Assembly (NCBI RefSeq): GCF_004117075.1
Contig: NZ_CP026721.1
Coordinates: 1,302,001-1,366,000 of the forward strand
Length of the DNA stretch: 64,000 nucleotides
Direction: 5' to 3'
DNA from: Fervidobacterium changbaicum
Lineage (GTDB): Bacteria > Thermotogota > Thermotogae > Thermotogales > Fervidobacteriaceae
Under the pieces are notes generated by a model, which was given only the letters and a program-made list of their open reading frames with translations, was not told where the DNA came from and ran no database searches. Positions 53,936-62,297 of the stretch are shown here, in pieces; the stretch's first letter is position 1; every line of letters starts with the position of its first letter. The position numbers and the translations under genes are program-made.

Positions 53936-54322
53936 GTGCGAAGTATATATGAGATACTTAACATTCCAGAAGATGCAACACACAGTGAGGTTGAAAAGTT
54001 GTATAATGAATACCTTGAAAAGTACAATCCAAAAAGGTACGAAAACAGCCATTTAAAACCTATTGCAATTGCAAAGTACAATGAGCTTGTGGAAGCCTAT
54101 AGCGAGTATTTGGAGAAAAGAAAGCTTGAACAACCTCTTGTAAACAATCCTTCGGTCGACAATTCAGAATTTTTAGGTCAACATGTTTTGAGGGGATATC
54201 GTCCTGGCTATTACCGAAGAAGTAGTGGTTGCTGCGATGACGTGTGTAGATGTATTGGATGCATGTGGGTTGGCGATACGTGTTGTGAATGTATGGGTGG
54301 AGATTGTATTTCATGTATGTGA
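53936..54322 (+). CDS. J-domain-like protein with a ten-cysteine tail
   Basis: 128 residues. Residues 1-62 follow the J-domain pattern (SIYEILNIPEDATHSEVEKL, then YNELVEAYSEYLEKR), but the HPD motif needed to stimulate Hsp70 is NPK (residues 31-33 in KYNPKRY). After a linker, residues 99-127 hold ten cysteines: CCDDVCRCIGC, then TCCECMGGDCISC. Cys/Gly/Asp composition and spacing suggest a metal cluster or zinc site. I chose GTG 53936, six bases after GGAGGTG. It precedes a DUF5685-type gene by 23 bp. Related J-like proteins with CCxC...ECMGGD tails beside DUF5685 occur in Firmicutes as I recall; function unknown. Confidence 0.75.
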   Translation: MRSIYEILNIPEDATHSEVEKLYNEYLEKYNPKRYENSHLKPIAIAKYNELVEAYSEYLEKRKLEQPLVNNPSVDNSEFLGQHVLRGYRPGYYRRSSGCCDDVCRCIGCMWVGDTCCECMGGDCISCM

Positions 54323-54345
54323 GATTTTTTTAAGTAGGTGCTGGG

Positions 54346-55212
54346 ATGTTTGGGTATGTAAGACCTGTTAAAGATGAGCTGAAAGTTAGAGAATTAAACG
54401 AATTTCGTGCTTTTTATTGTGGCGTGTGCACGAGTTTGCACAAAGCAAGATACCTTGCAAAATTCTTTTTAAGTTATGATTCTGTGTTCTTTGCACTGCT
54501 TTTGACTTCACTCAGGGGTAAGGAGTTAGAGTACAAGAGAAGGTTTTGCGGTATTGAGTTGAGAAATATCAGTTATTTTGAAGGTGAGGAAATACAACTT
54601 GCCGCAGGTAATTTTCTGTTGCTTTTGAAGTACAAACTTTTTGATGATGTTGAAGATGAAAGGAACTTTGCCAAAGCTCTGCTTTTGAAAGTTTTCAAGG
54701 ATATTCCTCCAGTTCAACCTTCCGTGGAGTTTCGTCTCCAAGCTCTTCTGAAAGAGCTTAATGAATTGGAGAAAAGAAGAGAACCATCTATCGATAAAAC
54801 TGCAGAGGTGTTTGGTGATATCGTGGCTTTGTTCTTTGAGAATTTCCAAGGCCTGCCTTCTGAACAAATAACTGTTTTGGTGCATTTGGCAAAGCATCTC
54901 GGAAAGTGGATATACGCGCTTGATGCGTTTGATGATCTGCGAAGAGATTTAAAGAAAGGGAACTACAATCCTTTCGTTACCCAGTATGGTTTTAGTTCAG
55001 GTATGGACGTTGAAGAATTTGTAGACAGCATAAGGCCAGAGGTTAGGAAATATCTTTTCAGAGTTTTGGATGAAGTTATCCTTGCCTATAATTTGCTTGA
55101 GTTGAAAACGTACAAGGGAATTTTGGACAATATAGTCTATCTAGGACTGTTTGATGAAACAGAACGTGTTCTAAGTGGAAGAAAGACATGTGGAAAGGTT
55201 CATAGAGCTTGA
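54346..55212 (+). CDS. DUF5685-type protein with two aspartate-rich motifs
   Basis: 288 residues, almost all helical. The opening FGYVRPVKDELKVRELNEFR and AFYCGVC (Cys25, Cys28) is the DUF5685 hallmark. I also see DDVED at 100-104 (KYKLFDDVEDERN) and DAFDDLRRD at 193-201 (YALDAFDDLRRDLKKGNYNP). Two such acidic motifs about 95 residues apart on helices resemble the Mg2+-diphosphate sites of all-alpha isoprenoid synthases. That is my inference, not an established property. No ribosome binding site of note beyond AGGTGCTGGG. Third gene of the trio; the Cys pair may interact with the cysteine-rich partner. Confidence 0.75.
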   Translation: MFGYVRPVKDELKVRELNEFRAFYCGVCTSLHKARYLAKFFLSYDSVFFALLLTSLRGKELEYKRRFCGIELRNISYFEGEEIQLAAGNFLLLLKYKLFDDVEDERNFAKALLLKVFKDIPPVQPSVEFRLQALLKELNELEKRREPSIDKTAEVFGDIVALFFENFQGLPSEQITVLVHLAKHLGKWIYALDAFDDLRRDLKKGNYNPFVTQYGFSSGMDVEEFVDSIRPEVRKYLFRVLDEVILAYNLLELKTYKGILDNIVYLGLFDETERVLSGRKTCGKVHRA

Positions 55213-55270
55213 TTTTCCTTAATTCTTTCTTTTGCTATGTTGTTTCATACTTTAAAAATATGGACAAATA

Positions 55271-55279
55271 TGTTAAAAT
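55271..55279 (+). promoter_or_regulatory. Extended -10 element (TGTTAAAAT) before the small hypothetical gene
   Basis: TGTTAAAAT, about 60 bases before the ATG at 55340. No good -35 box. Confidence 0.35.
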
Positions 55280-55339
55280 ATTTAGGTCGTTTGAAAATAA
55301 AAGCGCTTGAAACTTGCTCAGCTTTAGGAGGTTTTTTGC

Positions 55340-55654
55340 ATGATAAGATGGAACCTTTATTCTTTTGGAGAGTTTATCCCACATTGGTATAAGTGGGAAG
55401 ACGGGACGAAGTTTGTAGCTGTTTATGGAACGTACGAAATCGGAGATTGGGTCTTCCAGGATTCAAAACTGGAGATTGAATTAATCGAAGTACCTGATGA
55501 AATCAGAGATATGAGGGAAATATATGAATTCCCATGGGAAAGGTTCAAGATACTACCAACAGAAAAGACGGTAGTCGTTAGTCAAGGGAATTTGGAAGAT
55601 ATCGCGGAAACCGAATTCGAAAAATTCGTTTTGGGACTACATGAGCAAAATTGA
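55340..55654 (+). CDS. Small protein of unknown function
   Basis: 104 residues, acidic, without signal peptide or membrane helix. Tryptophan-rich start (MIRWNLYSFGEFIPHWYKWE) followed by beta-strand-like KFVAVYGTYEIGDWVFQDSK and a C-terminal helix ETEFEKFVLGLHE. I do not recognise it. AGGAGG lies eight bases before the ATG and a terminator follows 35 bases after the stop, so it is a genuine single-gene unit. Confidence 0.6.
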   Translation: MIRWNLYSFGEFIPHWYKWEDGTKFVAVYGTYEIGDWVFQDSKLEIELIEVPDEIRDMREIYEFPWERFKILPTEKTVVVSQGNLEDIAETEFEKFVLGLHEQN

Positions 55655-55689
55655 GATTCATTTTCAATGAAAGCTGAGGGTGATATCAC

Positions 55690-55725
55690 CAAAAAAGCGG
55701 GCGTACATCTGCCCGCTTTTTGTTT
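55690..55725 (+). terminator. Terminator between convergent genes, bidirectional
   Basis: AAAAAAGCGGGCGTACATCT followed by GCCCGCTTTTTG: stem AAAAGCGGGC/GCCCGCTTTT, A-run before and T-run after, usable for the small protein gene and the leftward TPR gene. Confidence 0.9.
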
Positions 55726-55741
55726 TACTGTAGTGGTCTAA

Positions 55742-57334
55742 TTATTTTCCTGTCGTGATTTCCATGAAGAATTTTGTAGTCTTTCTGAGTATTTCATCCT
55801 CAATTTGCTCTATTTCTTCATTTGACGGTTGGTATCCGACCGCTTTGAATAGGTTGATTGCGAATGTTTCATAGTCGGCACAATCGACATCGAAGAAGTC
55901 GTCTAAGGGAGACTCAAGTAGTGAAGTCAGCCTTGTTGAGAATAGGAAGTGGATTTCTTCAATTTCACCACGTATATCTTCGATGATGTGGTCTATGTTC
56001 TTGTCACCAGATAGTATGTGTTGGTACAATCTCAATATCGCTGTTGAACATGCAAGGGGTAGCCCTGCGCCCATTGTTAATAGTGTGAGTTTGGTGGTGT
56101 TTTTCTCCATGATTATTGGATCTGTGCCTGCGATGTACATTCCAGCTAAGATATATGGGAAGTTTTTCGTATCCGCAACGGTAACGTCTTTTAAGATCGG
56201 CTCTGTTTTAGTTAATCCCAAAAAGTCTTCAACGATGAGTTCTCCATCATCGTTGGTGGATTGTACGATAGTTTCGAGGGCATCTTGAAATGGGAATTCT
56301 ATTTTTTCCACGAGCTCTTCAGATCCTTTCATTTCATTTTCAAACTCATCGTCGTATTTTCTCTTGCCTACGAAGAACTGGATTCTCTCAAAATTTTCGC
56401 GAAAATCGTCCTGTACTTTCTCAAAAGTTTGGTAAGCTTCCTCGTAAAGTCCCAACCTGCGCTGGAGTATGCCCAGTTCGTTTAGCACTTCTGGTGTTTC
56501 GTACTGTTTGGAAAGTTCGAGCAATAGTCCGTAAGCTTGAAAGTGTTTTCCAAGTCTTGTTAAAGTGTAGGCAAGGTTATACATGATCTCGGGTTTTTTG
56601 GCAATTTCGAGGCCTTTTTTGAAAATCTCTTCGGCTTTTTCGTACTGCTGACGGAGGTTATAAACAACTCCAAGTCTCAAGTAAGCTTCGGGCATTGGTT
56701 CGAATTTTATCCCTTCAGCAGATAATTCGCTTGATTCAAGTTTTTGCACTATAGAGCGGTATATAACTTCTGCATCGCTTAGTTGTCCCAGCTCCATGTA
56801 GATGTCCCCGATTTTCAAAAGCGGGAGCAAGAAATTTGGGTCTGTTTGATACGCTTTTGTGTAAGCTTCCATCGCTTCATCGTAATCCTTTTTGGCAAAG
56901 AGCACATTGCCAAGTTCATAGTAAGCAAGTGAAAAGTTTGGATTCAGAGCTAACGATTGTTTGAATTCAATTTCTGCAAGCTCATAATTTCCAAGTTTAG
57001 CTTGCAAGATGGCATTGTAAAAATAATAGCGGTAGTCTTCCTGAAGGTCTCGAGCTCTTTTTAGAACCTGCTGTGCCTCGTCGAATTTGCCTTCGTTGAT
57101 AAGTATTTTGAATTTTTCATAAAGAAAGTAAAGTAAATAGGATTTCCAGTATTCACTCTTTTCTATCGAATATTGCTCTTCAAGCCCTCTTAGTATCACA
57201 TCGATTGGGATGCTGTTTTGATCTGTTATGAGCAACAGGTCCTCAGCAAGAACGGGTAACTTCACTGGTAAGTTCAGCCTTTTTGCGACTTCCGGTTTAA
57301 TGGGAAGGTACACTATCGCCTTTATTTTCTCCAC
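55742..57334 (-). CDS. Tetratricopeptide-repeat protein
   Basis: 530 residues, cytosolic. Residues about 60-310 hold at least six TPR units: YYFYNAILQAKLGNYELAEI, AYYELGNVLFAKKDYDEAME, PLLKIGDIYMELGQLSDAEV, AYLRLGVVYNLRQQYEKAEE, IMYNLAYTLTRLGKHFQAYG, VLNELGILQRRLGLYEEAYQ. The C-terminal 200 residues (DALETIVQSTNDDGELIVED onward) are acidic and helical without a recognised domain. It probably scaffolds protein contacts. Start is uncertain: GTG 57334 overlaps GAGGTGG, which could instead serve a later codon. It lies 19 bp after the HIT gene in a leftward operon. Confidence 0.8.
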   Translation of the reverse strand: MEKIKAIVYLPIKPEVAKRLNLPVKLPVLAEDLLLITDQNSIPIDVILRGLEEQYSIEKSEYWKSYLLYFLYEKFKILINEGKFDEAQQVLKRARDLQEDYRYYFYNAILQAKLGNYELAEIEFKQSLALNPNFSLAYYELGNVLFAKKDYDEAMEAYTKAYQTDPNFLLPLLKIGDIYMELGQLSDAEVIYRSIVQKLESSELSAEGIKFEPMPEAYLRLGVVYNLRQQYEKAEEIFKKGLEIAKKPEIMYNLAYTLTRLGKHFQAYGLLLELSKQYETPEVLNELGILQRRLGLYEEAYQTFEKVQDDFRENFERIQFFVGKRKYDDEFENEMKGSEELVEKIEFPFQDALETIVQSTNDDGELIVEDFLGLTKTEPILKDVTVADTKNFPYILAGMYIAGTDPIIMEKNTTKLTLLTMGAGLPLACSTAILRLYQHILSGDKNIDHIIEDIRGEIEEIHFLFSTRLTSLLESPLDDFFDVDCADYETFAINLFKAVGYQPSNEEIEQIEDEILRKTTKFFMEITTGK

Positions 57335-57353
57335 CTCGCTTTTTGAAAGCTAA

Positions 57354-57689
57354 TTATCCAAGAGGTCCCAGTTTCCTTCCACCGATTATGTGGAAGTGTA
57401 TGTGGTGCACTTCCTGGCCGGCATCTTTACCGTTGTTTTGAACGATTCTGTAACTTTCCAAACCATTTATTTTCGTCACCGTCTTAATTACTTCAAATAA
57501 TTTCCACATCTTTTGGCTGTCTTCCAGAGAAAGCTCACTAACTGTTGGAACATGCTTCTTGTAGATAGCCAACAAGTGAACGGGTGCCACAGGCCTTATG
57601 TCTTTGATGACTATGAAATCGTCATCTTCGTATACTTTTTCTGAAGGTATCTCTCCGTTTAAGATCTTACAAAATACACAATCAGCCAT
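57354..57689 (-). CDS. HIT-family (HINT-like) nucleotide hydrolase
   Basis: 111 residues. CVFCKILNGEIPSEKVYEDD (zinc-type Cys4, Cys7), HLLAIYKKHV, the Asn of IVQNNGKDAGQEV and the triad HHIHFHIIGGRKLG (HxHxH) define the HIT branch that hydrolyses adenosine phosphoramidates or AMP-lysine. GGGGGGCT-like purine stretch precedes the ATG. It lies between the TPR gene and the beta-helix gene in the leftward run that begins at ileS. Confidence 0.92.
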   Translation of the reverse strand: MADCVFCKILNGEIPSEKVYEDDDFIVIKDIRPVAPVHLLAIYKKHVPTVSELSLEDSQKMWKLFEVIKTVTKINGLESYRIVQNNGKDAGQEVHHIHFHIIGGRKLGPLG

Positions 57690-57710
57690 ATCCAGCCCCC
57701 CTCGAACGAA

Positions 57711-58985
57711 TCATTCTTCTGAGATTTTTACAACTTTCTTTACGTTGCTCTCAATTTGATAGTATTTCCCATTTCCGACATTTAATTGGTCGATGGTTGT
57801 TTTAAAAAGGTAAAGCACAGCGTAGTTTTCAACTTTTGCACTTTTTAAGGAAGAGCTTTTGAATTTCAACACGCTACCTTTCGATGTATTTAATGTTGAT
57901 ACTTTCGATGATACGAGTGATACGGAAGATAAGTCAGAAACTAAGAGTTTATCGAACTGTGAGTTGTAGGAAATTACTTTGGAGAGAAGTCCCACATTAA
58001 AAATGTTCGCAGCTGAATTGTTTATCACGACATGGCCACAGTTCTGGATTTGAAGTTCGTCGATTGTGGAGTCAATAATGTAGACAGCGTATGCGCCGTT
58101 GATCGAAACTTTACTAAGCGATGTTTTTCTAATTACTACGAAGTTCGTTAAGTTAGCATCAATGCTCCTGAAGTTCGAAGCATCTACAAAAATCAGAGCC
58201 CCTCTATCTGAAGTTATGTCCATCTCAGGACCGATAGCGCTAATGTATGCAGAACCATTTTCAGAAACATTCAACCTTCCGCTTCCAAGAAAACTCACAA
58301 GACCAGTTGTGACTAACGTACCTTTGATGTTTAGTTCTGCGTTGAGTGCGCTTATCACTGTGACACCGGATTCTAATATAAGGGCACTTTTTTCTGGGAG
58401 CACAGTCTTGCTGATTATCCTGTAAGGTGACTTGGACGAAAGTAGGAACTTTCTGCCAGAGATGTTTGTAATCGGGTTCTGTGAGTCGAGTATGTCGAGT
58501 TTTTCGAGTGTTGGAGGTACAAATGCCACATCAGCGACGTTACCGAATTCATCACTGGCAACAGCAAGATAAAACTTGTCGGAAAGTTTGATCTCGTTAG
58601 ATCTACTTAGCGGTTTTAGGGCTCTTACGTTCGGATCAAGGAAAGTGACCGTGCTGTCAAAAACGTACGTATAAACTTCTGTTAAGCCGTTCAAACGTAG
58701 TTGGTCAGGCACTGTCTTTACCTCTACAGTGAATTTCTGTCCGTTATATGTGATATTTCTCTTACCATCTTCCAGAAGCATTCCGTCGATAAACTTAAAT
58801 GGATAGTTTTTACCATCGACTTTGATTTCACCAGTTAGTTCTATCCGTTCAATCCCCAGTCTTGTAGGAATAACAGTCCCGGCGATCGATGTGACCACCG
58901 GGAGTATTAATAGCATAAGCGCTATTAAAGATATTGAAGTACTTAGACCAAACACATGGGTGTGCAAAGTTTTGATTCTCTTCAT
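57711..58985 (-). CDS. Membrane-anchored or secreted beta-helix-like protein
   Basis: 424 residues. An N-terminal helix SLIALMLLILPVVTSIAGTV anchors or exports it. From about residue 195 the chain is a series of short beta strands with regular spacing (ALILESGVTVISALNAELNI, GTLVTTGLVSFLGSGRLNV, ALIFVDASNFRSIDANLTNF, AVYIIDSTIDELQIQNCGHV, SVSLVSSKVSTLNTSKGSVL, LYLFKTTIDQLNV), as in right-handed beta-helices, rich in Ser/Asn/Leu. No catalytic residues recognised. The ATG lies 30 bp after ileS stop. Polymer-like surface roles are possible; I cannot name the family. Confidence 0.65.
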   Translation of the reverse strand: MKRIKTLHTHVFGLSTSISLIALMLLILPVVTSIAGTVIPTRLGIERIELTGEIKVDGKNYPFKFIDGMLLEDGKRNITYNGQKFTVEVKTVPDQLRLNGLTEVYTYVFDSTVTFLDPNVRALKPLSRSNEIKLSDKFYLAVASDEFGNVADVAFVPPTLEKLDILDSQNPITNISGRKFLLSSKSPYRIISKTVLPEKSALILESGVTVISALNAELNIKGTLVTTGLVSFLGSGRLNVSENGSAYISAIGPEMDITSDRGALIFVDASNFRSIDANLTNFVVIRKTSLSKVSINGAYAVYIIDSTIDELQIQNCGHVVINNSAANIFNVGLLSKVISYNSQFDKLLVSDLSSVSLVSSKVSTLNTSKGSVLKFKSSSLKSAKVENYAVLYLFKTTIDQLNVGNGKYYQIESNVKKVVKISEE

Positions 58986-59014
58986 CTTATCATCTCTTCT
59001 GCCCTTTTTAAATT

Positions 59015-61753
59015 TTATATCCTTTCACCTCTGAGCACAGCGGAGCATCGTGGACACGTTTCTGGGTGCTGCTCATCTTTTCCAGTGTCTGGATGGTATT
59101 TCCAGCAGCGTTGACATTTTTGGCCTTCTGCTCTCTGAACCATTACATTTGCAAACTGGCCATTCAGTCCTGAGACGTTATCAGATAGTGTTACTTTTGA
59201 AACTATGAAGAATTCTTCAAGTAAAGGTTCGTACTTTTTGAGCAGAGCCTTTAGCTCATCGTTCTTCGCTTCGATAATTACGTGTGCATCAAGCGAGTGG
59301 CCTATCACATCCGACGACCTGGCGCTTTCAAGTGCTTTCAGTACGTCATCGCGTATGAGTAGTAAGTGGTTGAGCTCCTCAAGAAGGTTCTCATCAATAA
59401 ATTCTTTCCTAAACTCTGGCCAGTATTCAAGGTGCACACTTTCGTATTTCTTCAAGTGACTTTCTTGATAAGCCTCTTCCGCTGTGAAAGGAATGATGGG
59501 CGCAAGAATCTTTATCAGTGCTTCAAGTATGTAGTGCAAGACGGTCTGCGCGGACCTTCTGTATATCGAATCTTTTGCCTCTACGTATAGTCTGTCTTTG
59601 AGTATGTCCAGATAGATTGCGCTTAGCTCTGTTGTACAGTATTTGACGGTTGCGTTGTAGACTTTGGAGTATTCGAATTCGTCGTAGTATTGCGTTACTT
59701 GTTCAATGAATTTCTGGAGTCTGCCAAGTGCCCACTTGTCTAGTGGGAGCAGTTTTTCATACGGTAGTAAATCAGCCTCTGTGAAGTCGTACAAATTACT
59801 GAGTAGGTATCTGATCGTGTTTCGCAACTTCCTGTAAACTTCAACCTGCTGTTCGATAATGTTCTTTCCAACTCTGATGTTATCGAAAAAGTCCGTACTC
59901 GCAACCCACAATCTCAGTATATCTGCACCGTACTTGTTCACTATCTCCATAGGGTCTATTACATTACCCAGTGATTTACTCATTTTTCTGCCTTGTTCGT
60001 CTTTGATGAATCCGTGAGTTACAACCGCTTTGAATGGTGCTGTTCCCGCCTTTGCAGTTGAAAGGAATATCGAGCTCTGGAACCAACCCCTGTGCTGGTC
60101 ATCGCCTTCAAGGTAAAGGTCAACGGGGAACTTTTCACCTTTTGAGCGTATCACTGCTTCCCAAGAGCATCCAGAATCGATCCAGACATCCAGTGTATCG
60201 TGAGTTTTTTCAAAATTTTTGCTCTTGCATGATGGACAATGGAAATCTGCAGGAACCAGTTCGTTGACATCGAGCTCAAACCATGCATCTGTTCCTTTTT
60301 CTTTAACTATGTTCGCAAAATGTTCGATTACTTTTGGATCAAGTATTACTTCGCCGCAGTCCTTACACTTGACCGCTGGAATGGGCACACCCCAGACTCT
60401 CTGACGGGAGATAGTCCAATCTGGCCTTTCTTGCACCATAGCTGTGATACGATTTTCGCCCCATGAAGGATACCACTTAACCTTCTTAATCTCTTCCAGC
60501 ACCTTGCCACGAAGGTTATTCTTATCAACTGAGATGAACCACTGAGGCGTTGCGCGGAACATAACTGGTCCTTTACAGCGCCAGCAGTGTGGGTAGCTGT
60601 GGCTGATCTTTCCCACTTTTATCAAAGCACCGTTGTTTTTCAAATCATCTACTATGACTTTGTTAGCATCCCATATTTTCAAACCTTCGTATTTGCCTGC
60701 TTCTTTTGTGAACCTTCCCTCATCATCTACGGGTGAAAGCACGGGAAGGTTGTATTTTAAGCCCGTTTGGTAGTCCTCTTCACCATGTCCCGGTGCCGTG
60801 TGGACACAACCAGTACCGTCTTCGAGTGTCACGTAATCTGCAAGAACGATAACCGAAGTTCTGTCGTAAAGCGGGTGCTTTGTGAGTCTTCCTTCAAGCT
60901 TTTTTCCTACAAATTTTTCAACGATTTCAAAATCAACGCCCACATCTGCAGCGAATTTCTGGAGAAGTCCTTCGGCAACTATCCAGTATTCTCCGTCGAC
61001 CTTTATTTTGACGTACGTATAATCCGGATGGAGTGCAATGGCAACGTTTGCGGGAATAGTCCAAGGTGTTGTAGTCCAGATAACAACAAAAGTATTTGGC
61101 TCGTCAATTATCTGGAATTTCACGTAAATTGATGGTGACTCGTGGTCGTGGTATTCTATCTCCGCTTCTGCAAGTGCGGTTCTACATGTTGGACACCAAT
61201 AAACAGGTTTGTTACCACGGTAGACATTTCCGTTTTCTACCAGTGTTTTGAACACATCAAGGATGTGATATTCATAATCTGGGTCAAGCGTTATGTAAGG
61301 ATGTTCCCAGTCACCTTTAACACCAAGCCTCTTGAATTCTTCTCTTTGAATGTCGACGTATTTCAGTGCAAATTCCTTACATAGTTTTCTAATCTCAACC
61401 GGTGTTTTGTTCTTTGCTTCTTCACCAAGCGAAGTTGTAACCCTGTGTTCAATGGGCAATCCATGAGTATCCCAGCCCGGAACGTACGGTACCCGATAGC
61501 CGCGCATCGTCTTGTATCTTGTAACGAAATCTTTTAGGACCTTATTCATGGCGGTTCCAAGGTGGATATCTCCGTTTGCGTACGGAGGACCATCGTGGAG
61601 TAAGTACGTTGGTGCACCTTCTCTTGTTTCTAATGTTTTCTTGTAAATCTCTTTCTCTTCCCAGAACCTCAGCATCTCTGGTTCCTTGTTCACAAGGTTT
61701 GCTTTCATCTGAAAGTTCGTTTGCGGCAGGTTCAATGTAGCTTTATAGTCCAA
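59015..61753 (-). CDS. ileS: Isoleucyl-tRNA synthetase
   Basis: A 912-residue class Ia synthetase. HIGH-type motif [16 protein letters not shown], editing domain ([37 protein letters not shown]), KMSKS motif [17 protein letters not shown] with tRNA-stem contacts, and a C-terminal zinc finger [12 protein letters not shown]...CPRC. The TTG at 61753 is seven bases after AGGAGGTG and gives [17 protein letters not shown], matching the Thermotoga enzyme's start. It is preceded by a terminator and leads a leftward operon with the beta-helix, HIT and TPR genes. No T-box leader is seen. Confidence 0.97.
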   Translation of the reverse strand: MDYKATLNLPQTNFQMKANLVNKEPEMLRFWEEKEIYKKTLETREGAPTYLLHDGPPYANGDIHLGTAMNKVLKDFVTRYKTMRGYRVPYVPGWDTHGLPIEHRVTTSLGEEAKNKTPVEIRKLCKEFALKYVDIQREEFKRLGVKGDWEHPYITLDPDYEYHILDVFKTLVENGNVYRGNKPVYWCPTCRTALAEAEIEYHDHESPSIYVKFQIIDEPNTFVVIWTTTPWTIPANVAIALHPDYTYVKIKVDGEYWIVAEGLLQKFAADVGVDFEIVEKFVGKKLEGRLTKHPLYDRTSVIVLADYVTLEDGTGCVHTAPGHGEEDYQTGLKYNLPVLSPVDDEGRFTKEAGKYEGLKIWDANKVIVDDLKNNGALIKVGKISHSYPHCWRCKGPVMFRATPQWFISVDKNNLRGKVLEEIKKVKWYPSWGENRITAMVQERPDWTISRQRVWGVPIPAVKCKDCGEVILDPKVIEHFANIVKEKGTDAWFELDVNELVPADFHCPSCKSKNFEKTHDTLDVWIDSGCSWEAVIRSKGEKFPVDLYLEGDDQHRGWFQSSIFLSTAKAGTAPFKAVVTHGFIKDEQGRKMSKSLGNVIDPMEIVNKYGADILRLWVASTDFFDNIRVGKNIIEQQVEVYRKLRNTIRYLLSNLYDFTEADLLPYEKLLPLDKWALGRLQKFIEQVTQYYDEFEYSKVYNATVKYCTTELSAIYLDILKDRLYVEAKDSIYRRSAQTVLHYILEALIKILAPIIPFTAEEAYQESHLKKYESVHLEYWPEFRKEFIDENLLEELNHLLLIRDDVLKALESARSSDVIGHSLDAHVIIEAKNDELKALLKKYEPLLEEFFIVSKVTLSDNVSGLNGQFANVMVQRAEGQKCQRCWKYHPDTGKDEQHPETCPRCSAVLRGERI

Positions 61754-61804
61754 TTTGAGCACCTCCTATGACCAATCTATCGATTTTCACCGATTACACA
61801 ATAC

Positions 61805-61841
61805 AAAAAAAGGGGTGATGCCCACCCCTTTTTTAAAAGGT
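61805..61841 (-). terminator. Terminator between the CheY-like gene and ileS
   Basis: Leftward: AAAAAAGGGGTGGGCATCAC then CCCTTTTTTT. Stem AAAAGGGGTG/CACCCCTTTT with GGCAT loop. Confidence 0.9.
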
Positions 61842-61852
61842 GTGGGCATCAT

Positions 61853-62212
61853 TCACATGTTAATTAAACGGCTAATTACTTCTTTTAGTTCTGTTAAATC
61901 CGATGACTTTACGATGTAGGCATCTGCAGCCCAAGAGGCCATGTCACTTTTGTAATGTGAATACGCTGTCAATAAAACGAGTTTCGCTTCACGCCTTATT
62001 TCTCTTAACTTACCTGCAAGTTCCAATCCGTTCATGCTACCGGGCATTTCTATGTCGATAGTAACAAGGTCGTAGGGCTTTTCGGAGAATTTCTTTAGTG
62101 CTTCATCAGCATTTTCTGCCTCATCTACTTCGTAACCTGCGTCCATTAATTCTTCAGCTATCAAAAGTCTCATGTTTGGTTCGTCTTCAACAACAAGAAT
62201 TCTTTTGGGCAT
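61853..62212 (-). CDS. Single-domain response regulator (CheY-like)
   Basis: 119 residues, a receiver domain only. Acidic pocket VVEDEPNM (Glu-Asp), phosphorylation site VTIDIEMPGSMNGLELA (Asp53), LLTAYSHY (Thr switch) and AYIVKSS (Lys). No output domain, so it works by protein contact. Whether it is a chemotaxis CheY or a relay such as Spo0F cannot be told; no histidine kinase is near. ATG 62212 follows AAAGGGGG. It has its own promoter and terminator. Confidence 0.9.
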   Translation of the reverse strand: MPKRILVVEDEPNMRLLIAEELMDAGYEVDEAENADEALKKFSEKPYDLVTIDIEMPGSMNGLELAGKLREIRREAKLVLLTAYSHYKSDMASWAADAYIVKSSDLTELKEVISRLINM

Positions 62213-62236
62213 AATTCTACCCCCTTTCTCGGGGAT

Positions 62237-62266
62237 ATTATACCACAAGCATTGTTAATATTTCAA
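62237..62266 (-). promoter_or_regulatory. Promoter of the CheY-like gene
   Basis: On the minus strand TTGAAA (62261-62266), 18 bases, TATAAT (62237-62242) with extended TGG before it (TGGTATAAT), 24 bases before the ATG. Confidence 0.75.
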
Positions 62267-62297
62267 CTCACTTTTGACAAACTTAGATTAATTCTTG

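Noticed and set aside
61754-61852. Possible T-box leader before ileS
   Set aside because: The hairpin here is a plain terminator of the preceding gene; no specifier loop or T-box sequence is present, and the leader is too short.
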